The notes beneath the pieces are model-generated. The model searched no databases. It had not been told where the DNA came from and worked only from the letters and a program-made list of their open reading frames with translations. Positions 21,968 through 31,737 of a stretch of DNA of 64,000 nt are shown piece by piece (within the stretch, counting starts at the first letter, position 1; the number at the start of each line of letters is the position of its first letter). The stretch comes from Hyphomicrobiales bacterium (GTDB lineage: Bacteria; Pseudomonadota; Alphaproteobacteria; Rhizobiales; Beijerinckiaceae), in the NCBI GenBank assembly GCA_028290285.1, contig JAQGKD010000035.1:54122-118121 (forward strand), read 5' to 3'. A program made the position numbers and the translations under genes.

Positions 21968-22402
21968 ATGAACATCATCGAGATCATCGACGCCGAACAG
22001 GCCGCCAGACTTCTGGCCGTTCGTGGCATCCCCGAATTCCAGCCCGGCGACACGGTCATCGTGAACGTCAAGGTGAAGGAAGGCGATCGCGCCCGTGTGC
22101 AGGCCTATGAAGGCGTTTGCATCGCCCGCAACGGCGGCGGCATCAACGAGAGCTTCACCGTTCGCAAGATTTCCTATGGCGAAGGCGTCGAGCGCGTTTT
22201 CCCGATCTTTTCGCCCATGATCGACTCCATCAAGGTCGTCCGTCGCGGCAAGGTGCGTCGCGCCAAGCTCTATTATCTCCGCGATCGCCGTGGAAAGTCG
22301 GCTCGTATCGCCGAGAAGATGGAGACGCCCGCCGAGAAGGCCGCGCGCGTCGAGGCGAAGACTGCTGCCAAGGCCGCAAAGACTGCTGCCGCCAAGGCGT
22401 AA
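21968..22402 (+). CDS. rplS: 50S ribosomal protein L19
   Basis: [56 protein letters not shown]. Confidence 0.98.
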   Translation: MNIIEIIDAEQAARLLAVRGIPEFQPGDTVIVNVKVKEGDRARVQAYEGVCIARNGGGINESFTVRKISYGEGVERVFPIFSPMIDSIKVVRRGKVRRAKLYYLRDRRGKSARIAEKMETPAEKAARVEAKTAAKAAKTAAAKA

Positions 22403-22425
22403 GTCACTCTACTCTTTGGGACTTC

Positions 22426-22454
22426 AAAAGCGCGGCTCAGGCCGCGCTTTTTTT
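22426..22454 (+). terminator. Rho-independent terminator after rplS
   Basis: AAAAGCGCGGC-TCAG-GCCGCGCTTTTTTT. Confidence 0.93.
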
Positions 22455-22474
22455 ATGTCGGGATCGCCGGTCGC

Positions 22475-23485
22475 TCAGAGCACCGGATTCCATGCGATAG
22501 GCACGAGACGATAGCGGTCGCCGTCCTTCTCGACATGGCCGAGCGAGGGAAACGGGTAGTGGAAGCCCGCCACCAGCACCTTGTCGCTGGCGGCGCGGTC
22601 GTAGACCTTATGCCGGGTCTGCGCGGCCATCGGGCCGTCCATGTCGAAGCCCGCGTGCCAGTCTGGATTGCGCAGGAAGAGCGCCGGGTGGTTTGTGACG
22701 TCGGCCTGGATCAGGAGGCGGCCATTGCCGGATTGCAGGGCGACCGAGGTGTGGCCCGGCGTGTGGCCCGGCGTCGCAAAGGGGGTGAGGCCGGGTGCGA
22801 CCTCCTTGTCCATGTCGTAGCGGGTCACCTTGTCGGCGAGATCCTTGAAGACGCGGCGTGCATTGACGAAGCTCGCCTTGACCCCGCCCTCGGGTGCGCG
22901 GCCCATGTTGGCGTCATCCATCCAGAACGCCCATTCGGCGGCCGGGACCTTGATCTCGGCATTGGGGAAGGCGAGGCTGCCGTCGGCCAGGCGCAGGCCG
23001 TTGATGTGGTCGGGATGGAAATGGGTGATGAGGACGATGTCGATGGCCTTCGGGTCTATCCCGGCTGCCGCCAAGTTGGGCATGAGCTGGCCGACTTCGC
23101 CCTTGGGGTCCGCGCCGTTGCCGGTGTCGATCAGCACAAGCTTAGAGCCGGTGTTCACGAGCATGGGGTTGTAGACCAATGTCATGCGGTCGGCAGGCAT
23201 GTAGGCCTCGCCCAGCGCCGCGTTGATCTGGTCGCGGGACGCGTTGCGCACGAAGCCGTCTGGCAGGGGCATGGAGCGGGCGCCGTCGGTGATCTGGGTC
23301 ACCTCCATGTCGCCGATCTTGTGGCGGTAGAATCCCGGCGCCTGCTTGCCCGCGGGGAGAGCGGCGGCTGAGGCGGAGCCCAGGCCCAACCCGAAGGCAG
23401 ACGATCCAGCGGCAAGCGCGAGGCCCGAGCCGAGCCCTGTTAAAGCGCCGCGCCGTGTCGGCGCATTCCAGAGCGTCTCGGTCAT
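22475..23485 (-). CDS. Exported MBL-fold metallo-hydrolase (Tat-type signal)
   Basis: TRRGALTGLGSGLALAAGSSAFG signal; THFHPDHINGL, TPGHTPGHTS; start at MTETLWNAP. Confidence 0.88.
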   Translation of the reverse strand: MTETLWNAPTRRGALTGLGSGLALAAGSSAFGLGLGSASAAALPAGKQAPGFYRHKIGDMEVTQITDGARSMPLPDGFVRNASRDQINAALGEAYMPADRMTLVYNPMLVNTGSKLVLIDTGNGADPKGEVGQLMPNLAAAGIDPKAIDIVLITHFHPDHINGLRLADGSLAFPNAEIKVPAAEWAFWMDDANMGRAPEGGVKASFVNARRVFKDLADKVTRYDMDKEVAPGLTPFATPGHTPGHTSVALQSGNGRLLIQADVTNHPALFLRNPDWHAGFDMDGPMAAQTRHKVYDRAASDKVLVAGFHYPFPSLGHVEKDGDRYRLVPIAWNPVL

Positions 23486-23626
23486 GTGGTTCCCTCTCAC
23501 GGTCTCGGCTTCTGGGCTCATTGGGAGCGGCACCGAGGATCGGACGCGCAACCGCCCGCCGCAAGTGGGTAGATTCGCGCTATTTATGCATTTCGTGCAT
23601 TCTCGCGCAGTCGTGATGGGCCAGCT

Positions 23627-24058
23627 TCAGCTGTTGGCGGGAGCGTTCAGCATCCAGCGGTGCCCGAAGGGATCGCGGATGACTGCGAAGCGGGTGCCCC
23701 AGAAGGAATTGGTCGGCTGGGTCTCGCCCTTGGCGCCGAGACTCGTCGCCTTGGCGAAGATGTCGTCGACCTCCTTCTTGGTGTCGAATTCCAGGCTCAC
23801 GGACATGGTGCAAGGCTCGCCGGGGATGGGCGTGCGGATCTGCCCGTATTCGGGGAAGGCGTCCGACAGCATGACCGCCGCGCCATTGATGCTCAACTCG
23901 CAATGCATGATTCGCATGCCGTCGAGGGCGGGCATGAGCGCGCGCTGCTGGGCACCGAAAACGGTCGTGTAGAAGGCAATGGCGGCAAGGGCCGGTGATA
24001 CCGTCAGATAAGGCGCAACTCGCGGGCGATCCTTCACTTTGTCAGACTCCAAACTCAT
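23627..24058 (-). CDS. VOC-family (PhnB-like glyoxalase/bleomycin resistance) protein
   Basis: VAPYLTVSPALAAIAFYTTVFGAQ...FWGTRFAVIRDPFGHRWMLN. Confidence 0.9.
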   Translation of the reverse strand: MSLESDKVKDRPRVAPYLTVSPALAAIAFYTTVFGAQQRALMPALDGMRIMHCELSINGAAVMLSDAFPEYGQIRTPIPGEPCTMSVSLEFDTKKEVDDIFAKATSLGAKGETQPTNSFWGTRFAVIRDPFGHRWMLNAPANS

Positions 24059-24229
24059 GAGGTGCTCCGAAGGTATCAGACGGGCCGGTGGTGACTATCT
24101 CAATTTAGGTTTATGCCGGGCGGAATATTGTGACGCGTCAAGGATCTTCCCTCGCGGCCCCCTTTTCGGATATGAAGACCCACCACATATGGCAAGCCCT
24201 CAATAAGTGGGCACTCCGGGACGCACCAA

Positions 24230-25633
24230 ATGGCCAAGCCTCGCACTCTGTACGACAAGATCTGGGACGACCACGTCGTCGACGTCCAGCCGGACGGCAC
24301 CTGCCTTCTCTACATCGACCGCCACCTCGTGCATGAAGTGACGAGCCCGCAGGCCTTCGAGGGGTTGCGTCTGGCAGGCCGCAAGGTCCACGCGCCGGGC
24401 AAGACGCTCGCCGTCCTCGATCATAACGTGCCGACCACGAACCGCACGCAGATCGACGATCCCGAGAGCAAGGCGCAGATCGAGCAGCTCGCCACCAATG
24501 CGCATGATTTTGGCATCGAATATTACGACGCCTTCGACAAGCGCCAGGGCATCGTCCACATCATCGGGCCGGAGCAGGGCTTCACGCTGCCCGGCACGAC
24601 GATCGTGTGCGGCGACAGCCACACCTCGACGCATGGCGCCTTCGGCGCGCTGGCTCATGGCATCGGCACGTCCGAGGTCGAGCACGTGCTCGCCACCCAG
24701 ACGCTGATCCAGTCCAAGGCCAAGAACATGCGCGTGACGGTGGACGGCAAGCTGCCGCCCGGCGTCACCGCCAAGGACATCATCCTGTCGATCATCGGCC
24801 AGATCGGCACGGCGGGCGGAACCGGCAGTGTCATCGAGTTCGCGGGCGAAGCGATCCGTGAACTGTCGATGGAAGGACGAATGACCGTCTGCAACATGAC
24901 GATCGAAGCGGGCGCCCGCGCCGGCCTCATCGCACCGGACGAGAAGACCTACGCCTACCTCAAGGACCGCCCCAAGTCGCCCAAGGGCGCAGCCTGGGAC
25001 GAGGCCGTTCGCTACTGGGAGACGCTGCATACCGACTCAGATGCGGTGTTCGACGCGGAGATCCGGCTGGACGCGGCCAGTCTGCCGCCCATCGTCACCT
25101 GGGGCACCAGCCCCGAGGATGTTGCGTCGATCACCGGCACCGTACCGCGCCTCGAGGATGCCACGACCGACCAGGGTCGCGCGAAGATCCAGCGCGCGCT
25201 CGACTACATGGGCCTGAAGGGCGGCGAGAAGATCACCGATATCTCGATCGATCGCGTCTTCATCGGCTCCTGCACCAATGGCCGCATCGAGGATCTGCGC
25301 GCGGCGGCGAAGGTCGTCGAGGGCAAGCATATCAGCGCCCATGTCAGCGCCATGGTCGTGCCGGGCTCGGGCCTCGTCAAAGAGCAGGCGGAGGCCGAGG
25401 GGCTGGACAAGATCTTCCTGGCCGCCGGCTTCGAATGGCGCGAGCCGGGTTGCTCCATGTGCCTGGCCATGAATCCCGACAAGCTGGCTCCGGGTGAGCG
25501 CTGCGCTTCGACATCGAACCGCAACTTCGAAGGTCGTCAAGGCTTTAAGGGCCGTTCGCACCTGGTCTCGCCGGCCATGGCGGCAGCCGCGGCGATCGCC
25601 GGTAACTTTGTCGACATTCGCGACTGGACCTGA
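24230..25633 (+). CDS. leuC: 3-isopropylmalate dehydratase large subunit
   Basis: [60 protein letters not shown]. Confidence 0.98.
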   Translation: MAKPRTLYDKIWDDHVVDVQPDGTCLLYIDRHLVHEVTSPQAFEGLRLAGRKVHAPGKTLAVLDHNVPTTNRTQIDDPESKAQIEQLATNAHDFGIEYYDAFDKRQGIVHIIGPEQGFTLPGTTIVCGDSHTSTHGAFGALAHGIGTSEVEHVLATQTLIQSKAKNMRVTVDGKLPPGVTAKDIILSIIGQIGTAGGTGSVIEFAGEAIRELSMEGRMTVCNMTIEAGARAGLIAPDEKTYAYLKDRPKSPKGAAWDEAVRYWETLHTDSDAVFDAEIRLDAASLPPIVTWGTSPEDVASITGTVPRLEDATTDQGRAKIQRALDYMGLKGGEKITDISIDRVFIGSCTNGRIEDLRAAAKVVEGKHISAHVSAMVVPGSGLVKEQAEAEGLDKIFLAAGFEWREPGCSMCLAMNPDKLAPGERCASTSNRNFEGRQGFKGRSHLVSPAMAAAAAIAGNFVDIRDWT

Positions 25634-25655
25634 GCTTAAGATTTTGTTCATGATC

Positions 25656-25685
25656 AAAGCCGGCCTCAGGGCCGGCTTTTTTTTT
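25656..25685 (+). terminator. Rho-independent terminator after leuC
   Basis: AAAGCCGGCC-TCAG-GGCCGGCTTTTTTTTT. Confidence 0.95.
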
Positions 25686-25762
25686 GCCCGATTTTGTTAA
25701 GGGCGATTTTTCATGCGTTGTGAGCCGCGGGATTCCCGGCTCCCTGTTGATTGGAGCGTAAA

Positions 25763-26131
25763 ATGTTTGGACGAGTTGGGCCATTCATGGCCGCCTGCGG
25801 GCTTGCCATCGGCATATTATCCGCAACCCCGGTTGAAGCCCGCTTCGTGCCGAATGGCCACGCCGTGTCCCGTGCGGAGGGCGCCCAGAAAGCGCGTCAC
25901 GTCCGGCGTCATGCGCACCGTCCGCGCGTTCGGGCCGTGCGGGCCCGCCGTCACCACTGGCGTCACGGCCGCCACCATATGCGCCGGCATCATCGCCATG
26001 CGACATGGGGGCGTCCGCTCTTCGTCGCCTCGCCGGGGTTCCAGCCGGGCTGCACGGAAAGCCAGAGGCATTCCTACGTCGGGCATGGCTGGGTCCGGGT
26101 CGAGACGGTACGAGTCTGCTATTTCCGCTAG
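25763..26131 (+). CDS. Small exported His/Arg-rich hypothetical protein
   Basis: Signal-like MFGRVGPFMAACGLAIGILSATPVEA then RHVRRHAHRPRVRAVRARRHHWRHGRHHMRRHHRH. Confidence 0.6.
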   Translation: MFGRVGPFMAACGLAIGILSATPVEARFVPNGHAVSRAEGAQKARHVRRHAHRPRVRAVRARRHHWRHGRHHMRRHHRHATWGRPLFVASPGFQPGCTESQRHSYVGHGWVRVETVRVCYFR

Positions 26132-26179
26132 ACCTTCCCCGGTTTTCTGGATGCACGGGGCCTGCTAGGATCTGTCACG

Positions 26180-26422
26180 ATGGTTCATGAAAACGAACAG
26201 GACAGGCAGGCCCGCGAGGCGCGCGCGACGCTCGACAGGTTGTCGCGCGGTTCGGGCAGCGTGTTTGACTCCGCCATGCAACGCGGGTCGGACCATTTTG
26301 CCGCGAGCGATGCGCCTCGAGACGATTGGGTCGAGGTCTGGGGCCGTCGCGTCGGCCGCGCGCTCGGGCTGGTCTTTCTGGTGGTGCTCGTCATCAATCT
26401 GGCAACAGGCTGGTTCTTTTGA
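26180..26422 (+). CDS. Small hypothetical protein with C-terminal TM segment
   Basis: 80 aa; ends VGRALGLVFLVVLVINLATGWFF; stop overlaps the start of the next gene. Confidence 0.65.
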   Translation: MVHENEQDRQAREARATLDRLSRGSGSVFDSAMQRGSDHFAASDAPRDDWVEVWGRRVGRALGLVFLVVLVINLATGWFF

Positions 26423-26847
26423 CAGACAAACCTGACGTTCTCACGGCATGGTCGACGCGCGCCGCCCCCTCGCTTGGAGACTTCCAGGTTCTGGCGGACG
26501 CGGCCTTCGCGGCGCTGCCTGATGAGTTTCGCGCGCTTTGCGAAGGCGTGGTCATCCTCATCGACGATTTTCCCGACGAGGACACCTGCCGGGAAATGGA
26601 GTGCGAGAGCGAGTTCGACCTGCTCGGACTGTTTCGCGGCCGTGGGCTCGCCCAGAGCGACGCCACCGCAGCCTCGGGGCAATTGCCGAACATGGTCTGG
26701 CTCTATCGCCGGCCGATCCTCGATTATTGGGCCGAGCACGACGAGACGCTGGGCGCGATCGTGACTCATGTCCTCGTGCACGAGATAGGCCATCATTTCG
26801 GCTTCTCGGACGAGGACATGGAAGGCATCGAAGAGGCGGCGCGATAG
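26419..26847 (+). CDS. Metallopeptidase family protein (zincin-like)
   Basis: VLVHEIGHHFGFSDEDME; TTG start inferred from TTGA overlap with the upstream stop. Confidence 0.82.
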   Translation: MTDKPDVLTAWSTRAAPSLGDFQVLADAAFAALPDEFRALCEGVVILIDDFPDEDTCREMECESEFDLLGLFRGRGLAQSDATAASGQLPNMVWLYRRPILDYWAEHDETLGAIVTHVLVHEIGHHFGFSDEDMEGIEEAAR

Positions 26848-26878
26848 GCCGCCTCCATTGCGGCTAAGACTTGGCGGC

Positions 26879-27379
26879 TCAGAACTTCACGACCTTGTTC
26901 TCGCCCATCTTCGGCATGTCACCCGTCAGGCGCGCTTTCGCATAGCCGTAGGCGATGATCATGGCCGAGGAGGGAGCGTCCCAGTATTCGGCCTCTTCAA
27001 CCTCGACGGCGAGCAGCGCGATTTCAGGATCGTCAGGCCCCTTGGGGAACCAGACGCGATCGGTCTCCGTCCACAATTCCTTGATCTTGGCCCTGTCGCG
27101 CACGACGCTCGCCGTGCCGGTGATCGAGACGTAATGCTGGGCCGGGGCATGCGCATAGGCCAGCAGGATCTTCGGGTTCTTCTCGATCTCGTCGATCTTG
27201 AGCGAATGCTCGCGGGTCATGAACCACAAAGTGCCGCCGAAATCCTTCTGCACCGAGGCCATCGGGCGGGAATGCATGGAGCCGTCCGATTCGGTCGTCA
27301 CCAGCATGGCAATCTTCATGTCCCGGACCAGATCCCACACCTTGGCCTGATCCTCTTTGCTGCTGGACTGCTCTGCCAT
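26879..27379 (-). CDS. Pyridoxamine 5'-phosphate oxidase family / general stress protein
   Basis: KVWDLVRDMKIAMLVTTESDGSMHSRPMA; start at MAEQSSSKEDQ. Confidence 0.87.
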   Translation of the reverse strand: MAEQSSSKEDQAKVWDLVRDMKIAMLVTTESDGSMHSRPMASVQKDFGGTLWFMTREHSLKIDEIEKNPKILLAYAHAPAQHYVSITGTASVVRDRAKIKELWTETDRVWFPKGPDDPEIALLAVEVEEAEYWDAPSSAMIIAYGYAKARLTGDMPKMGENKVVKF

Positions 27380-27571
27380 GGTCGGCTCCTTCTGGGAAAA
27401 CTGCGGTGAGGCGTCGAGACCAAGCAACGGAGGGTGGCAGCGTTGGTTCCGAAGCGAGTGCCTTCCCCTTGACCGGAAGGCGCAAAGCCGCAATGAAAGA
27501 GTCATTCCCGCCGGCTTCCGGCGGCTCTCCGGCGGAGACGAGCCGGGACCCAAGTGACGGACCGAAACGAG

Positions 27572-28174
27572 ATGGATAAATTCAACACCCTGACTGGTGT
27601 CGCCGCGCCCCTGCCGATCACGAATATCGACACGGACATGATCATCCCCAAGCAGTATCTGAAGACGATTGCGCGCACCGGGCTAGGCGCAGGCCTGTTT
27701 TCGGAAATGCGCTTCAACGAAGACGGATCGGAAAATCCCGATTTCGTGCTCAACAAGCCGGCCTATCGCAAGGCGCAGATCCTGGTGGTCGAGGATAATT
27801 TCGGCTGCGGCTCGTCGCGTGAACATGCGCCCTGGGCGCTGCTCGACTACGGCATCCGCTGCGTGATCTCCACGAGCTTCGCCGATATTTTTTACAATAA
27901 CTGCTTCCAGAACGGCGTCCTGCCGGCCAAGGTCTCGCCCGAAGACCTCAAGAAGCTGATGGACGACGCCTCGCGCGGTTCCAACGCCACGCTGACGGTC
28001 GACCTGGAGACGCAGACGATCAAGGGGCCGGACGGCGGCACCGTGACGTTCGAGATCGAGGAGTTCCGGAAGCATTGCATGCTCAACGGTCTCGACGCGA
28101 TCGGCCTCACCATGGTCAAGAAGCCGAAGATCGATGCCTTCGAAGAGAAGCTTGGCCAGCGCGCCTGGTCCTGA
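27572..28174 (+). CDS. leuD: 3-isopropylmalate dehydratase small subunit
   Basis: [32 protein letters not shown]; start chosen at MDKFNTLTG. Confidence 0.96.
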   Translation: MDKFNTLTGVAAPLPITNIDTDMIIPKQYLKTIARTGLGAGLFSEMRFNEDGSENPDFVLNKPAYRKAQILVVEDNFGCGSSREHAPWALLDYGIRCVISTSFADIFYNNCFQNGVLPAKVSPEDLKKLMDDASRGSNATLTVDLETQTIKGPDGGTVTFEIEEFRKHCMLNGLDAIGLTMVKKPKIDAFEEKLGQRAWS

Positions 28175-28240
28175 GGTCTCATCGGCCCGTGGGGGCCTAT
28201 GGCATTCACCTCCGCGGGCTCCTGGGCTAGGGTCATCTCC

Positions 28241-29440
28241 ATGATCCGAATCGCACGGCCCGCGTCTTCCGCTTTTATCCTCGGCCTCCTCCTTTGCGCG
28301 GGCTCTCTCCCCGCGCGTGCCGGCTTCCAGGACTGCCTCGCAGAGCTGCGCGCAGCGGCTGCCACCGAGGGCGTCTCGGGCGCGGTCTTCGACCGCACGA
28401 TGCGCGGGGTTGAGCCCGACCCCAAGATCATCGAGCTGATGAACAACCAGCCCGAGTTCAAGACACCGATCTGGGATTATCTCGCCACGCTCGTCGATGC
28501 CGAAAAGGTCGCTGAAGGACGGGGCTTTCTGCGCCGCTACGACGGCGTGCTGCGGGCCGCCGAAGAGCGCTTCGGCGTCGACAGGCATGCGGTGCTCGCC
28601 GTCTGGGGCGTCGAATCCGATTTCGGCAAGATTTCCGGAAAGTGGTCGCTGCCACAGGCGCTTTCCACGCTCGCCTGCACGGCCACGCGGCGCCGCGATT
28701 ACTTCCGCGGCGAGCTGATGGCGACGCTGAAAATCGTGCAGCGCGGCGATCTCGCGCCCGAAAAACTGCGCGGCTCATGGGCCGGCGCCTTCGGCCATAC
28801 GCAGTTCATGCCATCGACCTATTTGCGCCTCGCGGTGGATGGCGATGGCGATGGGCGGCGCGATCTCGTCGATTCCATTCCCGACGCCTTATTCTCCACG
28901 GCCAATTATCTGGCGAAGGCGGGCTGGGTCACAGGTTCGCCCTGGGGCTACGAGGTCCAGGTGCCCAAGGGCTATTCCGGCCCCTCCGGCCGTGCGCGCA
29001 AGATGCCGCTTGCCAGCTGGTCGGCAAAAGGGATCAGGCGGCTTGGCGGCGGGGGGCTCTCGGGCACCGGCTCGGCGGGGTTGTTGATGCCGGCGGGCGC
29101 CGACGGTCCGGCCTTTCTCGTCTTCAAGAATTACGACGCGGCCTATTCCTACAACGGGGCCGATTCCTACGCTCTCGCCATCTCGCTGCTGTCCGACCGG
29201 CTGAAGGGTCTTCCGGGCGTCCAGACTCCCTGGCCGACTGACGATGCCGGGCTGTCGCGCGCGGAGCGGCGCGAGTTGCAGGTGTTGCTGCTGAAGCGCG
29301 GCTATGATGTGGGCGAGCCCGATGGCGCCATCGGGGCCAAGACGCGCGAGTCCATCGCCGACTTTCAGACCCGCTCAGGCATGCCGCGCGACGGACGGGC
29401 CGGGCAACGGGTCTTCAATGCGCTGAAACGCGGCGGCTGA
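28241..29440 (+). CDS. MltB-type lytic murein transglycosylase with peptidoglycan-binding domain
   Basis: VWGVESDFGK, WAGAFGHTQFMPSTYL, C-terminal LQVLLLKRGYDVGEPDGAIGAKTRESIADFQ. Confidence 0.92.
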   Translation: MIRIARPASSAFILGLLLCAGSLPARAGFQDCLAELRAAAATEGVSGAVFDRTMRGVEPDPKIIELMNNQPEFKTPIWDYLATLVDAEKVAEGRGFLRRYDGVLRAAEERFGVDRHAVLAVWGVESDFGKISGKWSLPQALSTLACTATRRRDYFRGELMATLKIVQRGDLAPEKLRGSWAGAFGHTQFMPSTYLRLAVDGDGDGRRDLVDSIPDALFSTANYLAKAGWVTGSPWGYEVQVPKGYSGPSGRARKMPLASWSAKGIRRLGGGGLSGTGSAGLLMPAGADGPAFLVFKNYDAAYSYNGADSYALAISLLSDRLKGLPGVQTPWPTDDAGLSRAERRELQVLLLKRGYDVGEPDGAIGAKTRESIADFQTRSGMPRDGRAGQRVFNALKRGG

Positions 29441-29539
29441 GGGACGTTCTCACCCCAAATTGACTGGTTACGCTGACGTCGCGGGCTTATCCTGTGCCCT
29501 ACAGTCATTCCCGACCTCTCGAGCCTCCAGTTTCAGCCC

Positions 29540-30298
29540 ATGGTCCTTGCCGAGCGAGTGCGGAAGATTACCGGTTTCGCCGCCGTTCTGGCGTTGGGCC
29601 TGCTCGCAGCGGGCAGTGGTCGCGCGGCCGAACGCCCCGCAGTGATCGAGCTGTTTACCAGCCAGGGCTGTTCGTCATGTCCGCCCGCCGACCGGCTGAT
29701 GGGCGAACTCAGCCCGCAGCCCAACCTGATCGTGTTGTCCTTTCCCGTCGACATCTGGGATTACATTGGCTGGAAGGACACTCTGGCGAAGCCGGAATTC
29801 ACGGCGCGTCAGCGCGTCTATGCAGCGACGCGGGGCGATCATCAGGTCTACACGCCCCAGGCGGTCGTCGACGGCGTGATGCATGTCGTGGGCAGCGACA
29901 AGCAACAGGTGCTGGGCACCGTCGCGAAGACACGCGACGAACGCGCGGGCGTCGGCACATCGATCGCCTTGCATGAAGACCATGGCATGGTGGTCGTCGA
30001 TCTCGGCGAGGCCCACGGGGATGTCGGATCGGGCGGTGGCGTCTGGCTCCTGCGCGTGGCGCGCAGCCGCGCTGTCGCCATCGGGCGCGGCGAGAATTCG
30101 GGACACAAGGTCACCTACACCAATGTCGTCCGGTCAATCGCCCGCATGGGCTATTGGACCGGCGTGCCGGCACGCTTCGAATTGCCCCTCGCGGAGGCGC
30201 AGGGCGAGGGCGCCGATGGCTATGTCGTGCTGGTGCAGAAGAACTGGGGCGGCAAGCTCGGCCCCGTTCTGGCGGCTGCCAAGAGCAGCAATCTCTGA
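29540..30298 (+). CDS. DUF1223-family thioredoxin-like exported protein
   Basis: VIELFTSQGCSSCPPADRLMGEL; DIWDYIGWKDTLAKPEFTARQR. Confidence 0.87.
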   Translation: MVLAERVRKITGFAAVLALGLLAAGSGRAAERPAVIELFTSQGCSSCPPADRLMGELSPQPNLIVLSFPVDIWDYIGWKDTLAKPEFTARQRVYAATRGDHQVYTPQAVVDGVMHVVGSDKQQVLGTVAKTRDERAGVGTSIALHEDHGMVVVDLGEAHGDVGSGGGVWLLRVARSRAVAIGRGENSGHKVTYTNVVRSIARMGYWTGVPARFELPLAEAQGEGADGYVVLVQKNWGGKLGPVLAAAKSSNL

Positions 30299-30433
30299 GG
30301 CGTCACATCTGCCTGTTTTTCGCGCTTGTGCCTGATTTACCGGCAGATCCTGCGCCGAGCGCAGCCGCATCGAGGCAGGTGCACTCGCCGGGGCGACTGG
30401 CACGCGTCGTGCTTCCCAATCAGCATTGAGTTG

Positions 30434-30546
30434 GTGGCTAGGGTTCCGATCCCCGAGTGGGTTGACTGGTCCGAGAGCTGCCGCCCGAGCGGGAGAAATC
30501 CGCGCGGGGCACGGCGGGATAAAATCCCGGGAGACCTCAGTAGCCA
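30434..30546 (+). promoter_or_regulatory. Guanidine-I (ykkC) riboswitch aptamer
   Basis: CTAGGGTTCCG (from 30438), GACTGGTCCGAGAGC and CACGGCGGGATAAAATCCCGGGAGA match the hallmark ykkC sequences; closing P1 TGGCTA/TAGCCA at 30435-30440/30541-30546. Confidence 0.95.
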
Positions 30547-30577
30547 GGAATTGGCATACTCAGGTCGTGCCAATTCC
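30547..30577 (+). promoter_or_regulatory. Putative riboswitch expression-platform hairpin
   Basis: GGAATTGGCA-N11-TGCCAATTCC perfect 10-bp stem, followed by CCCTTTCGTTTGTT, upstream of ABC gene start at 30609. Confidence 0.6.
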
Positions 30578-30608
30578 CCTTTCGTTTGTTGAAGACAGGG
30601 GATTTGCA

Positions 30609-31697
30609 ATGGTTTTCTCGAAAAATCTCACCCGCAGGACTGCGGCGGCCCTTCTCACCGCGGCCCTGCTCGCCGCGACCAGCCTCGCGACGCCCGCGCA
30701 GGCCGCGCCGAAGAAGGCGTTCAAACTCGCCTGGTCGATCTATGCGGGCTGGATGCCCTGGCAATATGCCGCCGACAGCGGGATCGTGAAGAAGTGGGCT
30801 TCGAAATACGGCATCGCCATCGATGTCGTGCAGGTCAACGATTACGTCGAGTCCATCAATCAATACACGGCGGGCGGCTTCGATGCCGTGACGGCGACGA
30901 ACATGGATTCGCTGTCGATCCCGGCGGTCGGCGGCGTCGATACGACCGCTGTCATCGTCGGCGACTTCTCCAATGGCAACGACGCGATCATACTGAAGGA
31001 CAAGACGAAGCTGGCCGATATCAAGGGCCAGAAGGTCAATCTCGTGCAGTTCTCGGTCTCGCATTACCTGCTCGCCCGGGCGCTGGCGAGCGTCGGCATG
31101 ACCGAGCGCGACGTGACGGTGGTCTCGACCTCCGACGCCGACATGACGGCGGCCTGGTCAACCCCCGACGTAACGGCCGTCGTCACCTGGAACCCGATTG
31201 TCGCCGACATCCTGGCGCTGCCCAAGGCGAACAAGGTGTTCGATTCCACGCAGGTTCCCGGCGAGATCATCGACCTCACCGTCGCCAATACCCAGGTGCT
31301 GAAGGACAACCCGAATTTCGGCAAGGCGCTCGCGGGCATCTGGTACGAGACGATGGCCGTGATGTCAGCCGACGACGCCAGGGGGAAGGCCGCGCGTGAG
31401 GCCATGGGCAAGGCTTCGGGAACCGATCTCCCCGGCTACGAGGCGCAACTCGCGGCGACGCGCATGTTCTACAAGGCGCCAGACGCAATGGCCTTCGTGA
31501 AGGGCGCCGAACTCGGCACCACCATGAACAATGTGCGCACGTTCCTGTTCGATCGCGGACTTCTCGGCAACGGCGCGAAATCCGCCGACGTCGTCGGCAT
31601 CGAGCTTGCCGACGGCAAGGTTCTGGGTGACGCGAAAAATGTGAAGCTGCGTTTCACCGACAGCTACATGGCTGCCGCCGCCGGCGGAAAGCTCTGA
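30609..31697 (+). CDS. ABC transporter substrate-binding protein (NitT/TauT-like; urea-carboxylase/guanidine operon type)
   Basis: Signal peptide MVFSKNLTRRTAAALLTAALLAATSLATPAQA; KLAWSIYAGWMPWQYA; the longer ORF start at 30426 lies inside the riboswitch. Confidence 0.9.
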   Translation: MVFSKNLTRRTAAALLTAALLAATSLATPAQAAPKKAFKLAWSIYAGWMPWQYAADSGIVKKWASKYGIAIDVVQVNDYVESINQYTAGGFDAVTATNMDSLSIPAVGGVDTTAVIVGDFSNGNDAIILKDKTKLADIKGQKVNLVQFSVSHYLLARALASVGMTERDVTVVSTSDADMTAAWSTPDVTAVVTWNPIVADILALPKANKVFDSTQVPGEIIDLTVANTQVLKDNPNFGKALAGIWYETMAVMSADDARGKAAREAMGKASGTDLPGYEAQLAATRMFYKAPDAMAFVKGAELGTTMNNVRTFLFDRGLLGNGAKSADVVGIELADGKVLGDAKNVKLRFTDSYMAAAAGGKL

Positions 31698-31737
31698 GCC
31701 TTCGCCGGACACGCAACCTCACAGGCGGAATTGTGCC

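Noticed and set aside
30426-30608. N-terminal extension of the ABC substrate-binding protein in the ORF track
   Set aside because: This stretch is the guanidine-I riboswitch and expression platform; the signal peptide begins at the ATG at 30609
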